Shown here one piece after another: positions 31,949 to 44,176 of a DNA stretch of 59,447 bases. The notes beneath the pieces are model-generated. The model did not search any database and was not told where the DNA came from. It saw only the letters and a program-made list of their open reading frames with translations. How positions within the stretch are numbered: position 1 is the first letter of the stretch; the number at the start of each line of letters is the position of its first letter. Both the position numbers and the translations under genes were made by a program. The stretch lies in assembly GCA_027596035.1 (NCBI GenBank), contig JADGJA010000036.1, positions 1 to 59,447 of the forward strand, written 5' to 3'. This DNA comes from Thoreauomyces humboldtii. Its lineage: Eukaryota > Chytridiomycota > Chytridiomycetes > Spizellomycetales > Powellomycetaceae.

Positions 31949-32031
31949 TCCGGGTTGGTCGAGTTGGTCTAAGACGTGAGATTTAAGGCCTCATAGCGAA
32001 AGCTGCGTGGGTTCGAACCCCACACCCGGCA
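31949..32031 (+). tRNA. tRNA-Leu (anticodon UAA)
   Basis: The acceptor stem is TCCGGGT paired with ACCCGGC, six pairs plus a U1-C72 mismatch. The D arm is GTC...GAC. The anticodon stem-loop is TGAGA-TTTAAGG-CCTCA with anticodon TAA and one A-C mismatch at the loop end. The long type II variable arm is AGC-GAAA-GCT. The T arm is GTGGG-TTCGAAC-CCCAC, and the discriminator is A. There is no intron. The B box GGTTCGAACCC is perfect. Length 83 nt fits leucine tRNAs, and discriminator A is the leucine identity element. Confidence 0.9.
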
Positions 32032-32040
32032 ACAGGAATA

Positions 32041-32046
32041 TTTTTT
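32041..32046 (+). terminator. RNA polymerase III T-run terminator of the tRNA
   Basis: Six T residues begin 10 nt after the discriminator base, the standard Pol III stop. Confidence 0.8.
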
Positions 32047-32185
32047 GCCTTTTATGATAGGATGTCTGACCCCTCGGACAAGAATGCCGCAGAGTGTGTG
32101 CGGCTGTTGTGCGGTCACCTGTGGCGGTCACTTTCGGTTCCTCGCGCTTTCGCGGAAACCGTCAAATGTCCTAACTGCCGCGACC

Positions 32186-35100
32186 ATGTCGTCCTTCCCT
32201 GAGCTTCCGATTCCGTTCGGGAACTTCAACCAGCAGGATCCCAGCAGTATGTAACCTCCTTCTCCGCGCGGGATCGTCTCTTACGATAGAGAAAGCTAAT
32301 CAACGCGGGGGTTCAAGTCAAATTTTGGACTTTCGTAGGTAAAGTGAAGGGCGGCGCCCATAAGGGAAGACGCTAGTACTTATGTGATTCTTTCGACCGT
32401 CAAACACGCAGTTTATACATGGGTTGTTGCCATCGTGGCCCTTTTCTACTTCTTTTACTTCAATCGCGTTTTGGGGCAGGTCCTCGGGCGCCTTCTCTGT
32501 ATATACACCTGGCGGAGCTACAAAGCTTACATAGAACTTGGTATTCACAGAGAGTTGGTCAACTCTCCCTGGCTGCACGCTTGCTGATTGAATTGTGGTT
32601 GTACCTTCGTCGCAGAGTCGCTACATTTTGCGCCGCTCAGCGGGAGGATACTTTTTCGCAACTTGCGATACCACTCCCGAAACCAATCCATACATGTTCT
32701 CCGCGGGCACGTCACATTTCGCTTCTGGGCTTCTCGTGTGCGGAAAGAGGCCGAATCATCGGATCTCCTGCCGCAAGGTGACTACCCGTCAATTCCGATC
32801 GGGCGGAAAGGACGATCAGCATGTTGAATCATGGCGACGCCTTTCATTTAGATCTACCATGCAGGTTCATGGTTCGGCTTGACGGGCTCGAGTGGTTCAT
32901 CTACAATAGAACGCCGGCCTATGATTACCTACAAACGGTGTTGGAGCGAATGGGCAAAGATGGTACAGAAGCGGGAATACCATCGGACACCCCGGAAGTA
33001 GTAACAGGTACACATATATGTGTTAAGCACTTCATGTCTTGGAGATTGCTCTGCTCATTCACGGTCACCACTGCAGTGGAAATGCCAGACGAAGTTGTGG
33101 ATAGCGCAACCAAAGACAGTACCTTCCGATGGTTCTTACCCGTCGAGATTGTCTCGTCTACTGGAGCCATCACCATCGGACTGCCGGACTTACCTTCGAT
33201 CTTAATCTTGCATTACAAGGAGGCTTCTGGAAGCTACGAGGCTGTGAAGGTGAGGGTCCATGGCCTTGAGCAATGTTATGGTTTTAACTGATGTTGCTGT
33301 ACGTCACCAGTCCCGCTCGATCCATGACTACTATCGAACCGACCTGAATTTGGCTTTCAAGAAGATGAAGGCGAGCCTGTGCACGAATGTGGATTACCGC
33401 GAGCCTGTTCTCAATCAAGCAGCCCGCATAAGGTCACATAAGTAAGTGCACCCTCATTCGCCCTACTTTAGAAGCAACGCCGTCTCACCTTCGGGTAGTG
33501 CCAAGCGTCCTTGGTACCGTGAGCTCGCCACCTTTATGACAGGTGGAATGATCTGGGGAGCAAGCAAAGAGGAACAGATCATGCTGGAGGATGCGGAAAC
33601 ACACTGGGCGGGATTATCCAGATACAAGCTTGCCAACGTTCCTATGATCAAGCGCCGGCGCTTTGAAGAATACGCGCAAGTCAGCACAGTTTTAGAATGC
33701 AAGAGGCTAGACCTCAGGTATTATGCTGATGTACCAGGTAATTCTTGTTTGGCTTTTATTGTTACGCACTGTCTCACCCCCTCACCTTTGTAGGTCCGGC
33801 ACCGAAGAAAGACGCAAAATCGAGCTTGAGTGGAGACATGCCAGAGGATGACGCCGGTATTGGCAACGGCGATCTCCCGCCGGAATGGGGCACTGGTAGG
33901 ACAATCAAAGCAAAGCGGTTCATAATGCGCAATGTTGAAGTCTTCCTGACCAGACGTCACCGTGACCGACAGTGCCATGCATTACGGTCCCTGGACGGAC
34001 CGCCAACGGTATGGCTGGAGGCGAAGTTGTTGGGTGGTTTGACCATGTGAATCCTAACATTTTGTGGATGTAGGGGGATGTTACAAAAGTTCTTCTTCCC
34101 GGTAGCATACCGGAATTCCAGCAAAACGGAGAAACTTAGCCCAGGAGCTATTCGGACATTTCTCGCGCTCAAGGTCCTTCTAAAGTTCCAGGGATCGACC
34201 TCTTTCCGGGTTCCTTTCCGAGAACAATCCAAGGTTGGTTTGGTTTAAGCTTTCTTTAGCCTTCTCGCTGATAAGTTCTGTTAGGATTGGCGCCACTATG
34301 ACGATGCGTTGGGTGATGACGAAAATGCAAACATAAAGGTCGGATCTACTGGACGGCCCTATGCCTGGATTGATCTGAAGACATCCAGTAATGGTGCAAT
34401 CGATATCACCGTCCCGTTCATCATGGGCGAAGCCGGGTACATTACCCTGGTTCACGTTGCGTTGGACAACGTTTCTGTCATATCCAGTCTGAACTACGCT
34501 CCGATCCTGGTCACTCAATCGCTCAAAGTACGTGTCCGTTAGTGAACAATCAAACATCAAAGCTAAACGGAGGGTTTTATGAATTCCCAGGTCGAATGTC
34601 AACTTCACAGCCCTTTGCAATGGAACGCCGGGCGTGTCTGGTTGTTCAATATCACCATGAGTTCCATGCAAATGTTCCTCCTACGAGATCATGTCACTCT
34701 GTTGACAGACTTGGTCAAGGACTGGTCCACCGGCCCGCCCACGTCCCAGGAGTTTTTCGTGCCAATGACTTACAAAATCAAGCTCGCCATGACGGATTTC
34801 GATCTGCACTTTTGCGTCAATCAAAACAATGTGATAAATTCGCCGAATGACCTCGCCGATAACAGTAAGAGAACCGCGGCATCTTTCACAAAACTACGGT
34901 CGGCTAATTGCTCTCAAAGCTTACTTGATCCTGAGCGGGCCACGATTACGCTTGGACTTTGACCTTCCATTCATGATGTTCGAGGCCGAGAGCACAATCG
35001 TTGGCTTTCAAATCGAGGTAGGTGATTTCTGTCAGACATTCTTTCAGATGCGTTCGCTCACTTTGTCGGCTTAGTCCAAAAAAACCCGCGTAACCATGAG

Positions 35101-38100
35101 CTTCCCAAAGTCTCATACTATCGGCTCGTTCATGACAGACAAGGCTCGTGAAGTGGGCACTGCTGGGCATCTCATCATTGCTGGGACCTATAGATACCAC
35201 CGCGCAGTTGCGCCGGGTCTCATCGATTGTTTGGCGATTACGTTGGAGGTGACGCCATCGTTTGTTTTGCACACGGTTTTGCTCGTATTAATGCTGGAAC
35301 AGGCATCTTCCGTCAGTTTAGTTATCTACGGGTACTTGGTATCGCATCTCATCTTTTTTAAGGAGAATTACCTTGGGGAACACAATAGTTTCATAACGTC
35401 AGACGAATATCGCAGTCGGATGGCTGACCCGCTCAAGACGGAAACAGCATGGCGTAAGCAGGAAGCTACGAAGGTAAAGTGCGGGCAACGTTTCATTCAT
35501 CTCAACAGGAGACTGATTAGTAGTATCTCAGGAAGTCGGAAATTCCTTTGAAGTCATCATTTTAGTGTCCGTGCAAAGTGCCATTGCAATGCTACCGGAG
35601 AGTCTTTACGATTTGCAGGATGTAACAATTTTGAACATCGGCGAAATTCAAGCGGAAAGTCGGAGCAATGAATTTTATCATGGTAAGATTGAAGGGTTCG
35701 CTCTACCGATGAGAACTGCACAGGCTGACTCAGTGATAGATGTGCACGTGATTCTACAACCTATCCGGTGGACTCGCGGATCCGTTCAAAATTCGGTAGC
35801 GCACCCGCAAGCCGACATCAAGAAAAACTTTATATGCGTTCAAGGTCGGCATGGTGCGAATATTTATTGGTTGCACCTCATCTAACAGTGGCTTTTGCAG
35901 ACTTCGCAATTCGAGGTCACCGCTTGTTTGGCTTGCCACCGAAAGGAGCTGTGTACGCCGCCGACTGGCGCGTTACAGTTGGGCCAATCATCGGAGAACT
36001 CCAACCATCCGCACTGCCAGCCGTCCAAAGGGCTCTCCGGTGCTTTGGATTTCATTATGCCAATGTTAACAACGTGCTCACGATGGCTGCGATCGCACCC
36101 GACATAACGACTGTCCTGGCAACAATTCAAAGCCTACATGTGTCGATATGGGGCCTTGGAAGCGTCACTACCCTCCAACTTGCCCATGGTATCCGCCTTC
36201 AACTGGACAATCTTGTGAACCCCAAATGGACGGAGCGTATCTTTGTTGAGATTCCTGAGATTCTTCTCAGATGCTTAGCCGTAACGACCGAGAACACGGA
36301 CGCTGGGCCATCGGAGGAGAGCATTTGGGTGGAAGTCTTCAAAGGCACTACCGCTCTGTCGATCTGTCTGTACTCCCAAACTCCGCAATGGGAAATTGCA
36401 CAAAAGCTGCAGATGGATTACATCAAGGCGCAAGATGAGATTACAAAGCGCTGTGCATTCCTGTGGGAGAACGAAACGGATGCCGCTGCCGCTTCCAATA
36501 TCCCACGACGGAAGCCCACCCGAGCGCAGGAACCCGGGAAAAGGCTGCCCTTCCTCCCGATCTTCTCTCCGCCGTTTGAATTGTCTCCGGACCATCGCGT
36601 CAGTCGAAGACCGGCCTGTTCCAAGGAGCCCGCCTCGGAGGCAGCTGTATCTCAAATCTCGCTTGATGTAGATCCCGACTCTGAGTGAGTCAGTTATTTC
36701 GTACCGGAGTCACTCATTTAAGACTGAATGTTTTCCCTACGCAGCGTGTCCGACGACGAATACGACTCCGATATGGGCGAACAAGACGGCGACTGGTTCG
36801 ATGGTTCAGTTCAACACGGAAATCCAGCGCAAGCCGAGCCGCCACCTCCGCCACGCTCGATCCCTTACCGATCGTATCTGCGCAGATTTGCGATCGACCG
36901 CTCGAGTAGCAGTCCTTTGCACTCTCTGTACGCTGGACGCGGGCCCACCTTGACCGTATTTACCGAACTGGAACCAGACGGAAGTAGCGATGGTCCTCTG
37001 GTCCAAGAACCGTATATGGAACGCCCATTCAGTGCTTTGGTAAAGAAATACAAGGCAGCCAACGTTGCTGCGACGGTCGGGAAGGTGGATGAGCAGGCAA
37101 CGGTCATCAGCGTGGACTTCTCTGAAGCTGTGAAAGTGCGCATCACACCCATCACACTACGTATCTTACAAGAGGTTCTGGAGAACCTCAGAGCGCAGGT
37201 ACAATCAGATCTGATTTCTGGTCGCTACTGTAGCTAATCCTCCTGACTTTAGGCTCCCAACCCCGAAACGATCATGGACGGCCTCGAGATCTCGCACACC
37301 AACAGCCTCATCAAGACGTACCTTTTCCCCTTAGCGACGTCTTCTGTCTTCTTATCTGCCCCGATCATACAGCTCCATTGCATTCAGGACATGCTGCTTC
37401 CGGACGTCACATCGTTCCTACAGCAAGGAGCCGCGGCGCGTTCAGAGCTGTCGGACAAGTTGCTCTGCTCCTTTGACATTATATTGACCGGGCTATCATC
37501 TCAGATTCGGCACACCGTACACCGGTCGCCAGGCAGTACTGCGACGACTTTCGTAGAAAACAAGTTCTTGGTGACTCTAGATCGCGTTACCACGAAGCTT
37601 CGTTTCGTTGGAAACATGAACGCGGTGGGAGTGATTGGGATACCCCCCGGCAAGCAGTCGCATCGAGGGCACTCGGAAAAGCTCCTTGAGGGCATTCCTG
37701 TGGTCTTGGATCTGTTAGCCGACAAGATACAATGGACGGGGCACGTGTACCGGCACCCAGAGCCAGCTGATGGAAAACTCACAGGCATATCTCTGAACCT
37801 CAGTACGAAAGAGCTTTCTGTTGTCTCAATCAACGAGACAATTGAAGTCCTCTTTGGAGCAATTTTCAAATGGGCCACATTCGGCATCGATGTAGGCCGT
37901 CTCCTACAATCATTCGCTGTTCGTGAACGTAGAGAACTGCAGAGTCTCATTACCATGATTGCCGAAAAAGCTCATGAGAACGCGGTAGGAGGTGATCCCG
38001 CTTTTATGACGCAACCATCGACACTGTGGATGTTAGGCACTCGAAAGCACCAGGAGGACAGCGGCTGGAAGCTTATCGCTCACCTCAGATACTGCTTAAG

Positions 38101-41100
38101 ATCAATGCCTCTCGCCGTACGCTTGGGCGTTCAAACGGCTCTCGGCAACGGCACACTTCCAAATACGGACTCAAAAGTGCTTTTCGTAGCCGTCCTTAAA
38201 TATCTGAGTGCTTGGCGACGTTGGGAAGTTGCAGATCTCCCGTCCGCGTCGATGCTGCGCGAACTCTTCAATGTGAAACCTCTTCCGTCCTCGGCGAATG
38301 CGAAGCCATCTGCTGAGCCTCTAACATTCTTGTGCAATGGAAACTTTAGTCTGAAACTGACGAAGCTCAGTGTCACGGTCTTCGAGTTTCAGAATGATGA
38401 TAGCTCAATCATCATTGGCCCCATTTTGATTTCAGGCCGGAGCAATCTACATGACCATGGACCAGAAGATTTTGATGCGGTCCCACCACCTCTCGATCAC
38501 CTGATGTCGGAATCGTATCAAAGCCTAGAAAAGCCAAAGCAAGCCCTTGAGGTTCGCAGCTGGATTCAGATTGAGCGTCTTGACTGCATTGTCAACCCAA
38601 ATCTGTTTGGATTCGTGCGGCATTTTGTCCGCGTTCAGCGATGGTTCCAAGCACGACTCGAATCCGCTACTCGTTCTGATGCTGCGAATCATGTTCCACA
38701 ATCCCACTCCTCTATACAGGCGAAGGAGTCAGTCTTCTCTCAAATTCCCATATCGATTTTCGGCACGGCGATGATCAACAAAATCACTCTCGCAGCAACC
38801 GCGCACAATCTAGTAGCCAAGACCACCATGCGAAGCTTGCACATCTCCAGTGCGCATGTGGTAGACAACCCTCATTCGTCATACGTGCTTTCGAATGGTC
38901 ATGGTCTTGGCAGAGCGGGTCAAGAGACGCGCTGGGGTCCAGATCGACTCGTCCACAGTACCTTAGGGACCTTAGTCGGAGTCGACGTTGTGATGTACGA
39001 GAAAGCATTCCGAACGACGCAGGCCTCCGATGCGAACACTTTGATTTCTCTTACATTCGACGATGTCAGTGCTTCGGCGTCCATCAGCGAAAGCCTTCAA
39101 AATAAATTGGGCCCCTTGAGCCATCAGGGAAGACGCCTATCTCTTGTTTTTGGAGTGCGATATGTGGGCCTTCGGCTTCCTCGTAGCCTGTTGAAATTGC
39201 ATGCCTTCCTAGAAAAATGGGGAGACGAAGATCTTCCTCGTTACGACTTCCTTTTCAACAACCTAGTGAAAGAATGGGACGGCGGCTCGAAAAGTATATC
39301 CCTGCGAAGGCAGTCGATGTCGAGGCTTGCGCTGACATCAGGGGATGCATCTCCGTCAATGGACATCGAAGCGGAATTTCTTCTAGGCCATCTATCCATC
39401 CAATCAGACCTGCTATCTACGCTCAACGTGTTTTACGACGCCCGCGACCTTCTCGTCGGGGTCAGCCGCCAAGACGCACGATCGATCGCAGGAGCTAAGC
39501 ACGTCCTGAGGACTTCGTGGGAAGCCCGTCTGCGTGAGCACGGTATCAAGTTTCTCAACAAGCCGAACTCCTCTGCACCTTCACAAGAAGGGGGGACGGT
39601 CGACGACGTGAAGTCATTCGAACTCCCTACCGTTAGCTCAATCGGGGCTATGTCGCAGTGTCGCACAAGCGACGGTTCAAGCCATTCGGGAAGTTCAAGC
39701 GGCATCGGCGAAGACTCGCTCGAGCTTCTTGAGCAAACCCGCCTCGAAGCAACAATTGAGTTGGACAAGGTGGAGGCCAACGTAGATGTCAGCATTCTGG
39801 ATCAGCTCATCACAACTCAAAGTGTCTTCGGTGGCGAACTCAACGATGTTCTTGATGTCTTTGCATTCTATGGCCGTAAACAATCCCGGAAAGCTCCGCG
39901 CAAGCCCGCGTCAGACCAATCTGACGAGGTCTCACAGCCCAAGATGCTATTTGCTTTAAAACTCACTATGCAGGGCCTTCGGATTGCGGCGGACAGTCCG
40001 GACAGCGTAATTATCTTCGAGTCGGACTCCATCAACGGCTTTGTTATGAACCACCCTCAAAGTGAGCTCACTCACAATCATGCTGTGTGCGACCCAACGG
40101 TCCAAACAAATAAGGTCCTTTGGAGAGTGGCAGCGAAGCGGTTTTCTTTTTCCTTGATCAAGCATTCGGGAAATTGGCAGACCTGGATGGCTGGCGCACG
40201 TTCAAAGGTGCCACCAGTAGCGTACGTCGTGATGGGGGTCACGGCTCAGAACTACGGGACAGCCGATGGTGCAGTCTTGGACGATGTCAAAATGCTCATC
40301 GTGCGTTTTCATCAACTATACGCCGTACTGCAACCCAACGCAATGACGGGCCTTACGGATGTTGCTCTGTATTACATGAAGGAGCTGGAGAGAAGGAGTC
40401 AACTCAAGGCCCAGGAGCTCGCCAAAGCGAAGGAAAATACGGAGCGTTTTATCAAGGGCATACGTCTCCCCCTTCCGGACAAGAAAAGAAATCAATCATT
40501 TTTCGAAGAACGGGTTGTCATTGTCGAGATCCTACAGATCTGCGCTGCCCTTCCTCTTCGACGCGAAGGCGAAAAGCCGGCTTCCGTACCTATCAATCGC
40601 AGCACTACCCGTCGGAGAAGCACGATCTCGAGCCAGTCAGACGCGATGCCAGCATTTCTGATATCTGCGAAGGCAGTGAATCTGAGTTCCAAGAGGCTCC
40701 GATCTTCCCTTGGCAGTATCATTGATCTGTGCTTCCAGTTTGTGCCCAATTTCGACGCAGGGAACGAGCGACATTACTCTCCCTTGCTACATCCTACATC
40801 GAACCGCATCCTCTTGCAGCAAACAACTGCGCAAGTTTTGAGAACCAAAACAGACCTGACGCATTTCGTACGGCTTGGATCAGGGATCAAGGGATTCGAG
40901 ATGGAACTTGATGCCAGCGTGACGGGTTACGTGAACCAGCTCAACGCAATTTATATGAACGAAAAGGAATACGTTGTAATGTCCGTGCCGCAGGATTCCC
41001 GCGCAAGTATCGATAGCGTAGCCCCGGACCCGGTGATGCTGGTACCGAAGAAACCGTCAGATACTACCCGTGCCTCAGCGGGCGATTTCTCCTCAAATGG

Positions 41101-43834
41101 GGACAAAGCCGCCAAAGAAGATGCGGATGGGCTGTTTTTCGAGTTTGACGCCCGATTTGCTTTTGAAGCTGCGACATGCAAGATCTGGTCATCCAGAAAA
41201 CGAGGCAAGGGCACAAGTGAGAGGTCGGCTCCAATTTCGAGCAGCCAGCTCTCGACCGGCAGCGCTAGCCAGAAGACCGACGGAGGAGCTCCAGAAGATC
41301 CCAGCTTGCATGTCTTGATATTGCCCGGCATCACCCTGACCACCACCGGCAAGACGGTTGTTGGGGAGCTGTCAAAACACCCCGAACTTGAGGAGTTAGC
41401 AAAAGGTGTTCACATCGACTTGGTCATTCATTCGAGTAATAACGTCTTGCATCCCGAAATTCTCCATTTCGCTAACGACGTGACGGCCAATTTGAAAGTC
41501 GGACGTCTAATCGAGCATCAAGAGCAACTCCAAACCGGGGCTGGAAGCAGTACCTCTGTCATGGAAGAGAAGACTACTGACGAAAGGCAACGGAACACGC
41601 CCGCAGCTGGCGCCTACCAAAGGCATGCGATCACATTCAATCTTCGGCTCAATCATACGAAGCTCAGTCTGAGCTGCCAACCGGTCTCTAAAGTCAGCTG
41701 CAACTTCAATTTGGAAGAAGCTGATTTCATGTTCTCTTTCGTTCCGAAAGTTATGCGTAAGGACAAGACCCAGTATCTTAGCTGCACTGGAACCATTCTT
41801 GGAACGTCCGGAGCGTTGCGTCACGCCTTCTCCCCAGAGGACTGCGTTAACCTGGAGATCGCTCGCATAACTTTCAACGTGACCACTATGGAACGCAAAC
41901 TCAATCGAACATACGCGGTGGAGATGGGAGTCCCATCACTAATGGGGAACTTGAATGCACGACATCTGCAGGACTTCTTCCTATTCCAGCGCATGTGGTT
42001 CGATAACGACCGTCTCCCTCGCACACGGTCCTCTGTTGTTCGAAACTCTCTCGGGGGACTCCAGCCTGAGCGCCGTACTTACGGCTCGTCGCTGCTCTCG
42101 TTCGTCGGGGACGATGGCCGGAGTCTCAAGGATGCAGTACACCTCGCTGCTCGGATCAACCAGATTGAGGTAGCCGCAGATCTTGGCCAAGCCATAGGAA
42201 AAGCTACGATAACTTTGGACAATCTTGTGATTAGCGGAAATGGAATCCGGTCTATGCTTGGATTTCAAGAAAAAGAAGTCTCCTTGAAGTTCGAGACACT
42301 AAGTGTTAAGAGCGAAGGAAAGTTCAGCGGGACGGCTGCCATCACCGGTGCTCAGGCATACTTCATCGCAAGGGAGCCGCCAGCACCGAAAAGAGGCCAG
42401 AACGAATCCTCTATCGGCACCGAGCTCGTTCTTCGGATTGACTCTCTGACCTCGCAGCTTCACTACCAGTATGAACGTATTCTCATCTTACACATAGCTC
42501 CCATCCACGGCGGGTTCACGGACAAATGGATTTCGTCGCTGGGCGATTTACAGCTCCGCGTGGACGTTGACTTCACAATCGACACGTTCAAGGGGATCAT
42601 GTCCAGAAGAACCATTCCAACAATGATACAGCTGGTGAAGCGCGTGATGGCTCTCATCGAAGAGAAGCGCGGAGCAGATCAAGCCGCGACCCATGGCACG
42701 GGATCTTCTACCCGCCGGGATGCTTCCGTCTCTGGGCTTTCCTCGACTTACTCTGGCGTCGCGCTCGGACGTACGGCGCAAAGTCAAGGCTCGCTCATGG
42801 TAGACGTAGGTCCAGCGATGCCTGTGGAAACCAATATTCGCGGCAGAGAATATCTGAATGGGTTTTGGATGGGTGCCTCGTCACTCGGCACTATCAAAGT
42901 TGTACTTGACGAAGCTTTCATCGTCTTGGCAAGATACAACTTCCGCGATCCCGACTTTGCTCAAGTGTCTTCCAAACGCATTGCGGCTACGTACAGCGGC
43001 CTTCGAGGAACGACAGGGCAAGCTGTCGAGGACACGATTGTGCACTTGGGTGGCCTCAACGTTAAGAAGGGTACAGCAAAATCCATCTCTCAAGTGGAGG
43101 AGAGCATCTGGACAACCGCTCAGTGGTTCACCTTTATGACATCAGCCGCCACGAAGAATGTGTTCGGGGTTCGTGATACGAAGGTCATGCTGAAGTCCGA
43201 AACATTCTTCACCGAACCACTCGTAGAGTACTCGTTCCGAACGGACTTCAGTGGTCCCATTGACGTAGCGCTCAACTTCGCTCTCTACAAATACCTTCAG
43301 GACCTGGCCCAGCTGTACCAAAAAGCCGTAACCAAGTCAGCCGAGTCAGCCTCGGATGAAGGAAGCGCTCCGCGGGGGGTAGGCGTCTCCCCGACCGGAA
43401 GCGCATCCACTCGCGCAAGGTCGCCTGGGCAGGCTGTTAGCGCAACTTCGACCAATTCCGCCACCCCAACGCTCGATTCGCCAATTTACGGGAAGCGTAC
43501 TTCGCCTCGCGATACGGTCGCCGGATCTCCCGAAGGTGCTCCGTCCGCCACTGGGGCGGACGATCCAGATCCGTCCCCCAAGCTCGCCTTCGTCCGAAAA
43601 GGGGAGATGGTGTTTGAACCTCAACTTAAAGTGACGGGAGACGCCACCCCGTGGGAGTGGGTGCAGTGGCTCGGAGTCCATAAGGAGAAAGTCCCACGGC
43701 TTGTGTACGACCAGGTTACCGTCAATCTTGCACAGCTAGTGGATGCCGTCAGCGGCTTCCACCGCCAGGTGGCTATCCCAATCCAGGATGCGTCGGAGGC
43801 TGTGACCATAGACGTCGATGGAGGTCCACTGTAA
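32186..43834 (+). CDS. CSF1: Csf1/BLTP1-type bridge-like lipid transfer protein
   Basis: Twenty exons: 32186-32246, 32370-32540, 32616-32777, 32852-33007, 33077-33249, 33311-33441, 33499-33737, 33794-33895, 33954-34008, 34074-34233, 34285-34527, 34591-34864, 34920-35017, 35075-35248, 35303-35473, 35532-35682, 35734-35844, 35901-36684, 36745-37198, 37253-43834; about 3483 aa. A membrane anchor near the N-terminus (VYTWVVAIVALFYFFYFNR) is followed by the conserved Csf1/FSA repeats: SGRILFRNLRYHSRNQSI, DGLEWFIYNRTPAYDYL, NGDLPPEWG with MHYGPWTDRQR, and HRLFGLPPKGAVYAADW. The RBG fold forms a hydrophobic groove moving phospholipids between ER and other membranes. The acceptor at 32369 and the donor at 35844 are uncertain. 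The last exon, 6.58 kb, has no intron. Confidence 0.92.
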
Positions 43835-44176
43835 CTTTGTTCTGGATGCACCCATCTGTAATTTATCAATACCAATCATATCCTGACACGCAGCGTTGAA
43901 TTCTATATCAGAGGTTGGGAACTTGGGAAGAATCGAGCTGTCGAGAACCTGTCCGATGGACGTCCGATCGAGTCCGACCGAAAGAAGTTGACCTTCCTGC
44001 ATCTGCAATAGCTCTAGTTTCGCTCGGCCACCTCCATCAGGCTCGGGCCATCAATTCATCTTACGGCAGTGTAGCCTCTCTCATTAGTTAGTATACCCCT
44101 TCTGTACCCCTGACCGAACCATCAAACTTTTACTTTGGCAACTCTCGTCCGACCTGCAAACCGACCACTCATCGCA
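43835..44176. other. Intergenic, no gene
   Basis: 3' flank of CSF1 and promoter of MCM7, both on the plus strand. No supported frame. Confidence 0.5.
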
